64,000 nucleotides of DNA from Prevotella sp. UBA2456 (GCA_002342415.1 DDPY01000022.1:1-64000), one strand, 5' to 3'. Shown: positions 29,551 to 38,577, counted from the stretch's first letter. Translations and numbers: made by a program. Notes: a model not told the origin generated them from the sequence alone.

Positions 29551-32442
29551 TTATTGTTTCTCTTTGCGGATATATCGTCCGGGGCAATCAGTCAGCAGCA
29601 TGATAGCCACGATGATGCCCATTACGAACAGAATAGACATATTGAACCAGATGGTCTTGATGTGCCATTCTCCTACAATCTTCTCGCTGCTGTAGAACGG
29701 TGCGCGTCCCCAGTGGTTGTGCGGTGTCAGGAAGATGAGTCCCTTGCGTGGGACGATATACTTGTCTATCACCTCTACCATCAGGGGTTGGTCGGCACCA
29801 ATGACACAGTCCTCCAACTTTGTGTTATAGTTGTCTCGCTTGAGTTGCAGCAGGGCATCCTTGCCTTCTTTCTGGATGAAGGCAGAAATCTTGGCATCCA
29901 GCTGCAGGGTGATGCGGTTGCTGCGCTTGGCGAGGATGTTCTCAGCCTTCTCCATATATTGGTCGAGTGCCTCGTAAGAGTCGTTGCCCGTGTAGGGCTT
30001 CATTCCGCAGTATTCGGTGATGACCGGCAGGTTGGTATGGATAATCTCCAGATGCTTGGGATCGGCCTTTCCTTCACGTATTTGTTCGCTCTTCATCGTC
30101 TCCAGCTGCGACTGCAACTCGTAGAGGAATGCCATGTTGTAGAACTGGTTCTCGTATTTCTCCTTATCGGCCTCGAAGAACTGCTTCTCATATTCATTGT
30201 CCGTAAACGAGGTGACAGCCAGTGCTTCGTAAGCCCATCGGGACGGTATCAGGTCGCCGATGATGGGCACATTGCCTGTGGTGCTCTTGGGGCTGAGGTC
30301 GGTAAAGCTCACTACCAGTCCGCAGAGCAATATCTGCGGAATGAGCAGGATGGGGATGCTGATATAGATAGCCACCACTGAATTGAGGCACTGCGAGAGC
30401 AGCAGTCCTGTCAAACTGGCAATCAGAGCGGTGACAAAGAGGATGAGCCACCATACGCCAAACAGTCCGTGCAGTCCCATGATCGTATTTCCGATGAGGA
30501 TGAACAGCAGTGTCTGCACCAGCGATACCCCAGCCATATAGACAATCTTCGACCAGATATAGCTGCCATACGAGAGGTTCAGGAAGCTCTCGCGCTTGAG
30601 TAGGGTGCGGTCGCGGATGATTTCCTCGGCACTGCCGCTCATTCCGGTGAAGGTGGCCACGATGACTGCCATAAAGAAGTAGCTCACCAGGTTCTTGTTA
30701 TCCATCACCGTATATCCCTCGGGCGGTGCATAGCGTGTCAGCATAGCGCAGATGACTGCCAGCAGGGGAGCCACCAGCAGCGTGATGCAGAGGTATTGTA
30801 CGTTGGTGACTTTCGTCTTGATGTTGCGTTGCAGGAAGATGGCAAACTGCTTCAGGGGATTGGGCTTCTTCTGGTCGGAGGCGGGGATGTCGGTAATTGC
30901 GGGCTTCTCCATCTCCGGACGGTTCTTCAGATACAGCTCGTGCCAGTCCTGCGGGCTCATCTTGCGCTCGTCCGAGGGCTCTCCGCTGTTGCTCAGTGCC
31001 TTTTCGTCAATGATGTTCAGCACAATCTCCGGATTCACGTTGCCACAGGTCGGGCATGCGCTGGTCTCGGCATCGGCATAGTTGGCAGCTTCCTTAAAAT
31101 AGGTGATGGCATCAATGGGATTGCCGTCAAAGACGGGATAGCCTCCGCGGTCGAGCAGCCACAGACGGTCGAAGAGCTTGTAGACATCGCTCGAAGGCTG
31201 GTGGATGTTGACCACTATCAGCTTGCCTTTCAGCGTCTGCTCCTTCAGCAGGTTGATGACCTTTTCGGTATCTGCCGACGAGAGTCCGGATGTCGGCTCG
31301 TCGAGGAAGAGCACAGCCGGTTCGCGTATCAGTTCTAAGGCTATGTTCAGGCGCTTGCGCTGTCCGCCCGAGATGTATTTGTTGATGGCAGAGCCTACTT
31401 TCAAGTCTTTGGTGGCATCGAGGCCGAGGTCTTTCAGGGTCTTCATCACCCTGCGGTCCAGTTCCTTGTCCGACAGTCCTTCGAAGCACAGCTTGGCTGT
31501 AAACCAGAGGTTCTGGTAAACCGTCAGCTCCTCGATGAGCAAGTCGTCCTGTGGCACGAAGCCTATCAGGTTCTTGGCCGCTGGCTCTGAAATATCGTGA
31601 CCGTTGATGGTGATGCTTCCTTCTTGTGGACGCATGCTGCCGTTGAGCAGGGAGAGCAGGGTAGTCTTGCCAGTGCCCGAGCCTCCCATGATGGCCAGCA
31701 GCTCTCCGCTCTTGAGCGTGAAACTCAGGTCGTGCATGCCGTTGTCGCTGTTGGGGAAGCGGAAGTTGATGTCGCGCCCGCAGAACTCTACCTCTTGCTT
31801 GACATTTTCTTCCTGCTGATAGGTACTGATGATGCTGGAGTAGTAGACGGGCTTGCCGGTGCTGTTCTTCAGCACGCTGCTCTGTATCCATACCTGATAG
31901 GTGCCAGCCAATACGGGCACATCGTTCAGCAGTACGGTGTCGCTGCCCAGATAGGTGAAGATGAGCAGTCCGGTGCTACGTCCAAGAAGGGTCTTCAGCT
32001 TCCCGTCGAATCCTTCTATTTCGTGCAGCTTGACGCGTTCCGTCGGCTTGTTGTTGACAAAGTCGAGGAAGTCGTTGTATTGCTCTGTGGAAATAAGGAA
32101 TTTCTCGGCCATCGTCTGGAACATCGCGTGGTTCTTGACAACTCCGTTGCCACAGAACTCCATCAGACGCAGCAACAGCAGTGCTTCCTCCGTGGGACGA
32201 ATCTTGCCGTGCAGGGTAGAGCAGATAGAGGTGACGGTATCCTGGCTGTCCAGATTGTCCGTCATCTCATAGGCCATTCGCATGTCGCTGTAGAGATCCA
32301 GATAGAGGTCGATATTGCGTATTCCGAAATGATGGCGCAGATAACTCACGAGCATTTCCTTTGCCCGTTCCTCGTCTACTTGTTCCACTTTGCCAAAGAG
32401 AGCAAATAGACTGATGAAACTCGATAAGATGATGTCTGTCAT
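29551..32442 (-). CDS. ABCG-like transporter with extended N-terminal region
   Basis: 963 residues. Residues 1-150 are helical, and about 150-210 form a beta-rich segment (VLLNDVPVLAGTYQVW). The ATPase domain (about 215-430) shows Walker A GGSGTGKTT near 250, signature ISGGQRKRL and Walker B LFLDEPTSG near 378. A cysteine pair (CPTCG) lies in the linker. The C-terminal half has ABC-2-type membrane helices with a large periplasmic loop. This order (ATPase then permease) is that of ABCG proteins. It sits between the SpoIIE-type phosphatase and a lipoprotein, with a possible promoter at 32462-32469. Its substrate is unknown. Confidence 0.85.
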   Translation of the reverse strand: MTDIILSSFISLFALFGKVEQVDEERAKEMLVSYLRHHFGIRNIDLYLDLYSDMRMAYEMTDNLDSQDTVTSICSTLHGKIRPTEEALLLLRLMEFCGNGVVKNHAMFQTMAEKFLISTEQYNDFLDFVNNKPTERVKLHEIEGFDGKLKTLLGRSTGLLIFTYLGSDTVLLNDVPVLAGTYQVWIQSSVLKNSTGKPVYYSSIISTYQQEENVKQEVEFCGRDINFRFPNSDNGMHDLSFTLKSGELLAIMGGSGTGKTTLLSLLNGSMRPQEGSITINGHDISEPAAKNLIGFVPQDDLLIEELTVYQNLWFTAKLCFEGLSDKELDRRVMKTLKDLGLDATKDLKVGSAINKYISGGQRKRLNIALELIREPAVLFLDEPTSGLSSADTEKVINLLKEQTLKGKLIVVNIHQPSSDVYKLFDRLWLLDRGGYPVFDGNPIDAITYFKEAANYADAETSACPTCGNVNPEIVLNIIDEKALSNSGEPSDERKMSPQDWHELYLKNRPEMEKPAITDIPASDQKKPNPLKQFAIFLQRNIKTKVTNVQYLCITLLVAPLLAVICAMLTRYAPPEGYTVMDNKNLVSYFFMAVIVATFTGMSGSAEEIIRDRTLLKRESFLNLSYGSYIWSKIVYMAGVSLVQTLLFILIGNTIMGLHGLFGVWWLILFVTALIASLTGLLLSQCLNSVVAIYISIPILLIPQILLCGLVVSFTDLSPKSTTGNVPIIGDLIPSRWAYEALAVTSFTDNEYEKQFFEADKEKYENQFYNMAFLYELQSQLETMKSEQIREGKADPKHLEIIHTNLPVITEYCGMKPYTGNDSYEALDQYMEKAENILAKRSNRITLQLDAKISAFIQKEGKDALLQLKRDNYNTKLEDCVIGADQPLMVEVIDKYIVPRKGLIFLTPHNHWGRAPFYSSEKIVGEWHIKTIWFNMSILFVMGIIVAIMLLTDCPGRYIRKEKQ

Positions 32443-32461
32443 TACTGTTGTTTTAGGTCTG

Positions 32462-32469
32462 CAAATTTA
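32462..32469 (-). promoter_or_regulatory. Possible promoter -7 box (TAAATTTG)
   Basis: TAAATTTG on the minus strand, 20 bases before the ABCG-like gene. It fits TAnnTTTG but lies in AT-rich sequence. Confidence 0.45.
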
Positions 32470-32525
32470 TTAAAAATATCAGACTACCGCTTAAAGATGG
32501 CAGTTAAAAATTATTAAAACTCCTT

Positions 32526-34901
32526 TTACGTCAGCTTTTTGATGAGTGTGAGTATGTTCTTTCCTTCTGTCCGCTCGTAATTGATGGAGTCCATAAGTTG
32601 TCTGACGAGGAAGATTCCCAGTCCGCCGATGGGGCGCTCTTCGGCCGATAGTGTGGTGTCAGCCTCTGCCTTGCTGGTGGGGTCGAAGGGCATTCCCCTG
32701 TCGCTGATGACTATCGTGAGCTGTTCGTTGTCAATGGACATGTCGATGTTGACGTCGCCTTGTTTGCCCTGTGGGTAGGCATAGTTCATGACATTCACCA
32801 CAGCCTCCTCAATAGCCAGGTTGAGGCTCATGGTGAGTTCTGCCGGCAGGTTTGCCTCTTCGGCCACCATGTCGATAAACTCGTTCAGCTTGGGTACGGT
32901 CTCGATATCGTTAGGCAGTGTCAGACTGCGTTCCAATATATTGTTCTTCTGCTCGTGCAGGAATTGGATGCCCAATAGTGTGTAGTCATCGCTTTGTTCT
33001 GCCTCGCCGACAAACATCTTTACACTTTCGTCTATCAGCTGCAATACCTGCTTGGGCTCGCTGATTCGTTGGTCATAGATGTTGGCGGCAACGGCTGTCA
33101 AGCGCTCATTGCCATATAATTCGTGTCGGATGTTCTCTGCTTCCGTCAGTCCGTCGGTATAGAAGATGATGGTCGTCCCATCGTTGATGAGTGCATCTTG
33201 ACCTTCGTATCTATACTTTTCCTCCACGCCTAAGGGGATGTTGGGAATGACGGAGAGCATACCCGTTCCAGATCCTATTAAGACGGGGGGACAATGGGCG
33301 GCATTGCAATAGTGAAGTCTGCCAGATGGCAGGTCTAAGATGCCAAGAAAAAACGTTACGAACATTTCGGTGTCGTTGTTCTGCCCGATAGCCTCGTTCA
33401 TCCTGGTGACAATCTTCGCAGGATTACTCTCGTGAGCCGACAGGGTGCGGAACAATGTCTTGGTGACACCCATCACGATGCCTGCCGGTACTCCTTTGCC
33501 CGACACGTCACCAATGCAGAAGAATAGTTTCTCATCGCGAATGTAGAAGTCGTACAGGTCGCCTCCCACCTCCTTGGCCGGTGTCAGCTGGGCATAGATG
33601 TTCATATCCTTGCGCTCAGGGAACTCCTTGGGAATCATGGTCATCTGAATGTTGTGGGCAATCTGCAGTTCGCTGTCCAGACGGCCTTTCTCCTTGTTGA
33701 CTATCTTCGTCTCCTCTATCTGATTGATGAGCGACACCTGCATGAGTTCGAACGAGTCGCGAAGCTTCTTCATCTCGTCCTCGGTATTGATCTGAGGCAG
33801 GTCGGCCTCGAAGTTTCCCTGTGCTATCTCGTCGGCAGAGTGGGCGAAGAGTGTCAGCGGCTTAGTGGTATGCTTGATGGTGGCACGGCAAACGAGTGTG
33901 ACGATAATCAGTCCGACAATCATCAGGAAGGCAAAGACACATACGAAGATGTTGGCGGGTGTGTAGAGGTCTGATAGCGGCACCACGAAGGCCATCGACC
34001 ATCCCGTGCGCTCTATGGGTCCGTAGATGATGTTGCAGGGCTGACTTCCCGTCCAGAGGGTGTTGATGTCCTCCTTGCCCTCCATCATGTATTGCGGTAT
34101 GGAGTCGTCTTTCGTTGTCCTGCTTTGCTTGAACACGCTGACAGCATTCTTCTTCATCACCAGTTGTTTGTTGGGGTGGGCGATATAGGTTCCGTCCTTG
34201 GATATGATGAAGCTGTACGAGTGTCCTCTTATGTCAAACGACGGGTTCAGGCTCTCGTTGTTGAGGCTGTCAATGATTTCCCGTATCTGGGCAATCTTGT
34301 CCAGCGAGAGGTCGGCGGTGAGCACGGCATAGAACTCTCCGTCGTTGTCGTATAGCGGTTGGGAATAGGTCACCATGGCCATCTGCGCTCCGCCCCGGTC
34401 CATATAGGGGTCGCTCCAGAATCCTGTACCCTTGTCCATCGCCTTCTTGAACCAGTCCTGCTCAGGATAGTCATCAGCCAATAGCTTGGTTTGCAGTCCT
34501 TTGATGGAGTCCATGTAGGCGTAGGGGGCAAACGCCTCCTCTTGTCCTTTGAAGAAACCGGGCCTGAAAGCTATGGACGAACCGACGATATCCGGATTCT
34601 GGCTTACTATCCGCGACACCACAGTGTAGAGTTTTTGGGGGTCGTTCAGGTTGTGTTCTACTTCTGCGATATTGTTGGTCACGGCCACCTCGATGGTGTT
34701 GAAGGTGTTGTCCATCTGTTCTTGCGAGATATTCAGGCTGCTTCTGTACATGAAGTTGAACAAGACCACCGTCGACAGCCATAATAGTCCGAACATGATG
34801 ACCGAGGTGATGGTCATCACGAGGAAGATGGTCGCGCTGATTCGTGCTGTCAGCCGGCTTGCTATCGATTTAGAAGACTTGAATTTCTCAAACATTTCCA
34901 T
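32526..34901 (-). CDS. Membrane sensor SpoIIE-type phosphatase fused to an RsbW-like HATPase domain
   Basis: 791 residues. A membrane helix at about 27-50 is followed by a periplasmic Cache-like sensor (about 60-310), a second membrane helix (about 320-345), a HAMP linker, a PP2C/SpoIIE phosphatase domain (about 420-625) and a C-terminal GHKL ATPase domain (about 655-790). The phosphatase shows metal-binding Asp motifs in GGDLYDF, IGDVSGKGVP, YTDGLTEAEN and SDDYTLL. The ATPase domain has LAIEEAVVNVMNYAYP and GGLGIFLVRQLMD. Having both phosphatase and kinase domains in one sensor means it could set STAS phosphorylation in either direction. Its domain is a near-copy of the protein at 28106-28549. 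Promoter at 34924-34931. Confidence 0.88.
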   Translation of the reverse strand: MEMFEKFKSSKSIASRLTARISATIFLVMTITSVIMFGLLWLSTVVLFNFMYRSSLNISQEQMDNTFNTIEVAVTNNIAEVEHNLNDPQKLYTVVSRIVSQNPDIVGSSIAFRPGFFKGQEEAFAPYAYMDSIKGLQTKLLADDYPEQDWFKKAMDKGTGFWSDPYMDRGGAQMAMVTYSQPLYDNDGEFYAVLTADLSLDKIAQIREIIDSLNNESLNPSFDIRGHSYSFIISKDGTYIAHPNKQLVMKKNAVSVFKQSRTTKDDSIPQYMMEGKEDINTLWTGSQPCNIIYGPIERTGWSMAFVVPLSDLYTPANIFVCVFAFLMIVGLIIVTLVCRATIKHTTKPLTLFAHSADEIAQGNFEADLPQINTEDEMKKLRDSFELMQVSLINQIEETKIVNKEKGRLDSELQIAHNIQMTMIPKEFPERKDMNIYAQLTPAKEVGGDLYDFYIRDEKLFFCIGDVSGKGVPAGIVMGVTKTLFRTLSAHESNPAKIVTRMNEAIGQNNDTEMFVTFFLGILDLPSGRLHYCNAAHCPPVLIGSGTGMLSVIPNIPLGVEEKYRYEGQDALINDGTTIIFYTDGLTEAENIRHELYGNERLTAVAANIYDQRISEPKQVLQLIDESVKMFVGEAEQSDDYTLLGIQFLHEQKNNILERSLTLPNDIETVPKLNEFIDMVAEEANLPAELTMSLNLAIEEAVVNVMNYAYPQGKQGDVNIDMSIDNEQLTIVISDRGMPFDPTSKAEADTTLSAEERPIGGLGIFLVRQLMDSINYERTEGKNILTLIKKLT

Positions 34902-34923
34902 TGAAGTGAGTACTTTTTCCGTG

Positions 34924-34931
34924 CAAAGTTA
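34924..34931 (-). promoter_or_regulatory. Promoter -7 box (TAACTTTG) for the SpoIIE-type gene
   Basis: TAACTTTG on the minus strand, 23 bases before the start codon. Divergent from the box at 34976-34983. Confidence 0.7.
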
Positions 34932-34975
34932 CAAAATTTCCGTTAACAATCCATCGTAAACTCTAAACTTTTTTG

Positions 34976-34983
34976 TATCTTTG
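34976..34983 (+). promoter_or_regulatory. Promoter -7 box (TATCTTTG)
   Basis: TATCTTTG 20 bases before the start of the periplasmic protein at 35003. Confidence 0.75.
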
Positions 34984-35002
34984 CATGCCAGAAGAGTAAA
35001 AT

Positions 35003-35695
35003 ATGCACACAAACATGATTCGACACTATATTTTAACTGTATTTTTTTCGTGCTTTCTCATCAGTAGTGCTCCTGCCCAGGAGCACATGCGTTTTGTAGA
35101 CCTGCCGCTGACCTATACGCCTGAGCAGATGGTGGCCGAACTGCAGGGTAGGGGAATGCACCAGGTGATGGGTGCAGGGATACCGCACACCTACCGGCTG
35201 ACCGGCCGTATTGCAGGGCTTAACATATTCTTGGATGTCGACTGTTCGCGCGACACCCTCCACATCAACCATCTCCGGCTGACCACCCAGCCCGCCGTCC
35301 GCTCCGTCCGCGAAGACTATCACGACCTCATGCGCTGGATGCAGAAACACTATGGCGCGCCCACTTGGGAGTCAACTGTCCGCAGTCATCCTTTTGCCCG
35401 CTGGTATGTTGACTACGACTGCGACATTGTGATGATTGCCACAGCCAAGCAGACGGTCGAAATCTATTTCTATGCCAACCATCAGCACCGCAATATCGAC
35501 TATTATGCCATCCTGAAATATTGCGAGCGCAATCCCGTCACTACGGCCCCACACCTCACCGCCCGTGAGAGTGTCACCTGGCGCAGCGACTCGGCACCGA
35601 CAGTAAAAAAGAAGTCTTCCCGGCACCGTGTGCGCAAGAAGACTTCCAGACATCGTCGTAAGACTAAAGCACGCAGGTCGCGCCGTCGGCGCTGA
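35003..35695 (+). CDS. Uncharacterised secreted protein with a highly basic tail
   Basis: 230 residues. The signal peptide ends near SSAPAQE. The middle 150 residues form a mixed alpha/beta region with no motif I recognise. The last 30 residues are almost all Lys, Arg, Ser and His (for example SRHRRKTKARR), a tail that could bind nucleic acid, LPS or other polyanions. A second Met at 35015 is an alternative start. It is a single-gene unit with its own promoter, divergent from the SpoIIE-type gene and converging on the sodium-pump beta subunit gene with 18 bases between stop codons. Confidence 0.7.
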   Translation: MHTNMIRHYILTVFFSCFLISSAPAQEHMRFVDLPLTYTPEQMVAELQGRGMHQVMGAGIPHTYRLTGRIAGLNIFLDVDCSRDTLHINHLRLTTQPAVRSVREDYHDLMRWMQKHYGAPTWESTVRSHPFARWYVDYDCDIVMIATAKQTVEIYFYANHQHRNIDYYAILKYCERNPVTTAPHLTARESVTWRSDSAPTVKKKSSRHRVRKKTSRHRRKTKARRSRRRR

Positions 35696-35713
35696 CCGCT
35701 TGCCGCCCATTCT

Positions 35714-36865
35714 CTAAGACAGGAATCCCAGCAGGGCACCTGCTGCAACAGCAGAGCCGATGACACCGGCCACGTTGGGACCCATAGCGTGCATCAGCAG
35801 GAAGTTGTGGCGGTCGTACTCCAGTCCGAGGTTATTCGATATGCGTGCTGCCATAGGCACGGCGCTCACGCCCGCATTGCCAATCAGCGGGTTCAGCTTC
35901 TTGTCCTTAGGCAGGAAGATATTCATCAGCTTGACAAACAGCACACCGCTCATGGTAGCGATGATGAACGCACCGGCACCGATGGCGAAGATATAGATGG
36001 TGTTGATCGTGAGGAACTCCGAGGCCTGTGTCGAGCAGCCTACGGTCAGTCCTAACAGCATCACCACGATATCATTCAGTGCGGCTCCGGCTGTCTTGGC
36101 CAGTCGGGTGGTCTTGCCACTCTCCTTCAGCAGGTTGCCGAAGAACAGCATACCCAACAGGGGCAGGCCCGAGGGCACGATGAAGGTGGTCAGCAGCAGT
36201 CCCACAATGGGGAAGAGAATACGCTCCGTCTGGCTTACCTGGCGGGCGGGCTTCATCTTGATGAGGCGCTCCTTCTTCGTGGTCAGCAGTCGCATCAACG
36301 GGGGCTGAATCAGCGGAACAAGTGCCATATATGAATAGGCGCACACCGCAATGGCTCCCATGAGGTTGGGCGACAGCTTCGACGACAGGAAGATGGCGGT
36401 CGGTCCGTCAGCACCGCCGATGATGGCGATACCGGCCGCCTGGTTGGGTTCGAATCCCAAGGCCAGTGCAAACATATAGGCTCCGAAGATGCCAAACTGT
36501 GCTGCCGCACCGATGAGCATCAGCTTCGGGTTGGCCAGCAGTGCCGAGAAGTCGGTCATGGCACCAATGCCTAAGAAGATGAGCGGCGGATACCATCCCT
36601 GTCGCACACCCTGATAGAAGATGTTCAGCACTGAGTTGTCCTCATACAGGCCAATCTCCAGTCCGGCATCGGCACGGAAGGGGATATTGCCCAGTATGAT
36701 GCCCAGTCCGATGGGCACGAGCAGCAGGGGCTCGAAGTCCTTCTTGATGGCCAGCCAGATGAAGAAGGCGCCTACTGCTATCATGATGAGGTTGCCTGCC
36801 GTCACGTTGGCAAAGCCCGTGTAGGTCAGGAACTCATTGAAGTTTTCTACAATAAATTGCCACAT
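35714..36865 (-). CDS. Sodium-translocating decarboxylase subunit beta
   Basis: 383 residues, with about nine to eleven membrane helices. Motifs typical of the beta subunit are seen: GIAIIGGADGPTAIF, the NPLIGNAGVSAVPMAAR segment and the C-terminal GPNVAGVIGSAVAAG. This subunit performs decarboxylation of carboxybiotin coupled to sodium export, in oxaloacetate, methylmalonyl-CoA or glutaconyl-CoA decarboxylases. It is third in an operon with the gamma-like and biotin carrier subunits. In Bacteroidales such pumps usually serve methylmalonyl-CoA decarboxylation in propionate formation. The carboxyltransferase gene that would settle it is not in the window. Confidence 0.9.
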   Translation of the reverse strand: MWQFIVENFNEFLTYTGFANVTAGNLIMIAVGAFFIWLAIKKDFEPLLLVPIGLGIILGNIPFRADAGLEIGLYEDNSVLNIFYQGVRQGWYPPLIFLGIGAMTDFSALLANPKLMLIGAAAQFGIFGAYMFALALGFEPNQAAGIAIIGGADGPTAIFLSSKLSPNLMGAIAVCAYSYMALVPLIQPPLMRLLTTKKERLIKMKPARQVSQTERILFPIVGLLLTTFIVPSGLPLLGMLFFGNLLKESGKTTRLAKTAGAALNDIVVMLLGLTVGCSTQASEFLTINTIYIFAIGAGAFIIATMSGVLFVKLMNIFLPKDKKLNPLIGNAGVSAVPMAARISNNLGLEYDRHNFLLMHAMGPNVAGVIGSAVAAGALLGFLS

Positions 36866-36871
36866 CTTTGT

Positions 36872-36906
36872 GATTTGCTATTTACGATTTACTATTTACT
36901 ATTTTT
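36872..36906. repeat. AT-rich junction repeat
   Basis: Copies of ATTTACGATTTACTATTTACT between the beta-subunit and biotin-carrier genes. Same family as 5903-5928, minus orientation. Confidence 0.8.
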
Positions 36907-36910
36907 GCTC

Positions 36911-37366
36911 TTATCCGATGGTCAGCAGGACGGCACCTTCCATCACCGATTCGCCGGCACCGACCGTGATGCTGGTCACGGTGCCTGCATATTCGGCCTC
37001 GATATTGTTCTGCATCTTCATGGCTTCCAGCACGACGACGGTGTCGCCCACGGCAACGGTGTCGCCCACCTTCACATTGATGGACGTGATGGTGCCGGGC
37101 AGCGGAGCCTTCACCGGATTGCCTGCTCCGGCAGCGGCGGCAGGCTGGGCAGCAGCAGGAGCGGCGGCCACAGGAGCAGCAGCTACGGGCTTTGGAGCTT
37201 CTACCTTGGGCTTCACGATGGTGGGGTGCTTGGCAGCATTGATAGGCTGCTGCAGCTCTACCTCAAACGGAATACCGTTTACATTCACTTTGGCGATGTT
37301 GCCTTCTACTTCCTCAATCTCTACTTCGTAGTCAACACCTTGTACTTTATATTGATACTTGTTCAT
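36911..37366 (-). CDS. Biotin carboxyl carrier subunit of the decarboxylase
   Basis: 151 residues. An N-terminal beta-rich region (1-50) and an Ala/Pro-rich flexible linker (about 55-85, APVAAAPAAAQPAAAA) precede a biotinyl domain with the biotinylation motif EAMKMQ. The lysine in AMKM carries biotin and swings carboxybiotin between the carboxyltransferase and the beta subunit. The linker and size are as in the biotin carrier subunits of sodium-pump decarboxylases. It lies between the gamma-like and beta genes, with AT-rich junction repeats on both sides. Confidence 0.92.
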   Translation of the reverse strand: MNKYQYKVQGVDYEVEIEEVEGNIAKVNVNGIPFEVELQQPINAAKHPTIVKPKVEAPKPVAAAPVAAAPAAAQPAAAAGAGNPVKAPLPGTITSINVKVGDTVAVGDTVVVLEAMKMQNNIEAEYAGTVTSITVGAGESVMEGAVLLTIG

Positions 37367-37372
37367 CTCGCG

Positions 37373-37410
37373 TATTTACTATTTACCTATTTACTATGTT
37401 ATTATTTAAC
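37373..37410. repeat. AT-rich junction repeat
   Basis: TATTTACTATTTACCTATTTACT-like copies between the biotin carrier gene and the gamma-like gene. Confidence 0.75.
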
Positions 37411-37415
37411 GGGCT

Positions 37416-38456
37416 TCACTTCAGTTCAGGACCGCCTGTCGGGATGCGCGGAGCCTGGGGAGTCTGGGGCAGCATGGGCTCGTGGAACTGCGTCATCTGC
37501 GAATACTCATCGTCCCAGCCGGTATTCTTCGACTTGATGGTGATGATACCCGACTCCACATCGTGCACATCGTCCTCATACTGTTTCAGCGCCATGCCGA
37601 TAACTGCCATGTACACCTCGCGGTCGATACCCTTCGAGTCCAGACCGTCCTTCAGGATGACACCCGTCTTGTGGCCCACTTCGAGGGTCTTCTCCACCGT
37701 CTTCGTGATAGGCTTGATGGGCTGCTGGTTGATCACCTTCTTGGCCATCTCCTGATGGCGCATGAACATGCCGAACAGCGTGAAGAATATCCACAGCAGG
37801 GCCAGACAGAAGAAGACGATGCCCATTGCCATCAGCGACATGCCGAAGCCGTAAGGGTCCTCGCGCTTGAATTTCTCCACCTTCGACTCCGATACCGTTG
37901 TCTGGTTCTGGATGCCGGGGGTCACGCGGTCGGCACTCTTCACTTCCCAGTCGTGCGCATTGCCGTTGTTGGCCACGCGGGCATACGACTGGTTGCCGCC
38001 CAGCACGGGCACGGTCACCGAGTCGATGAGCTGGGTGGCATTACCGTTGTAGAGTGCTATCCATAGCGGCTGGTCGCCGTCTACGGGCACGCTGAGATGC
38101 AGCGAACCCTGTGCAGGCTGGCTGCCTAACTGGAAGACGATAAGCTGTCGCCCGCTCAGGTTGGTGCGCACGTCGCCATTGGGTATCTGGCTCATGCGGC
38201 TCACGCGCTCGGGGACGCTCATCTCCTTGTTGAGTACAGAGCGGTCGGTAGTGAGGTACATGCCGCGGATGTTGTAGGTCGAGTGCGAGATATTGGCAAT
38301 CTCCACCCAGGCATGGTGCGCTCCGTATTCATCAATCAGGCTTGTCTCGTTCTTCGTCATCACCTCGTTCAGCTTGATGCTGGCATCTATCTGAGCCATT
38401 GCTGGCATCGAGGCGATGGTGAGGAGCAAGCCCGACAAGAATCCGATTTTTTTCAT
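37416..38456 (-). CDS. OadG-like gamma subunit with N-terminal lamin-tail-like domain
   Basis: 346 residues. The signal peptide ends at MPAMA. Residues 25-190 resemble a lamin-tail (LTD) beta-sandwich: IKLNEVMTKN, DEYGAHHAWVEIANIS, and YNIRGMYLTTD. A single membrane helix (about 208-232) with adjacent positively charged region is the OadG-type anchor, followed by a cytoplasmic tail. Classic OadG proteins are about 80-100 residues, so the extra periplasmic domain is unusual. It probably anchors and stabilises the decarboxylase complex, and the outer domain may contact another envelope component. First gene of the operon, with no canonical promoter box seen. Confidence 0.8.
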   Translation of the reverse strand: MKKIGFLSGLLLTIASMPAMAQIDASIKLNEVMTKNETSLIDEYGAHHAWVEIANISHSTYNIRGMYLTTDRSVLNKEMSVPERVSRMSQIPNGDVRTNLSGRQLIVFQLGSQPAQGSLHLSVPVDGDQPLWIALYNGNATQLIDSVTVPVLGGNQSYARVANNGNAHDWEVKSADRVTPGIQNQTTVSESKVEKFKREDPYGFGMSLMAMGIVFFCLALLWIFFTLFGMFMRHQEMAKKVINQQPIKPITKTVEKTLEVGHKTGVILKDGLDSKGIDREVYMAVIGMALKQYEDDVHDVESGIITIKSKNTGWDDEYSQMTQFHEPMLPQTPQAPRIPTGGPELK

Positions 38457-38506
38457 TTTTGTTTGTCTTGTTGTTTTGGTGTATTATTATAAGTGATTGC
38501 TAAGTT

Positions 38507-38569
38507 GAGGCTAGTGGGACTAGTTAAGCTAGTTAGACTAGTTTGACTAGTTTGACTAGTCCCACTAGT
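38507..38569. repeat. Seven 9-bp NNNACTAGT repeats with 14-bp inverted ends
   Basis: Units such as GGGACTAGT, TTGACTAGT and CCCACTAGT repeat seven times. CTAGTGGGACTAGT (38511-38524) is the reverse complement of ACTAGTCCCACTAG (38555-38568), so the array folds into a hairpin. Same family as 5222-5293. Confidence 0.88.
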
Positions 38570-38577
38570 TATCCTAT

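Noticed and set aside
36446..36458. A GGTTCGAATCC sequence that looks like a tRNA T-loop
   Set aside because: No matching acceptor, D-arm or anticodon stem surrounds it. It lies within the decarboxylase beta-subunit gene, encoding GFEPNQ on the minus strand.
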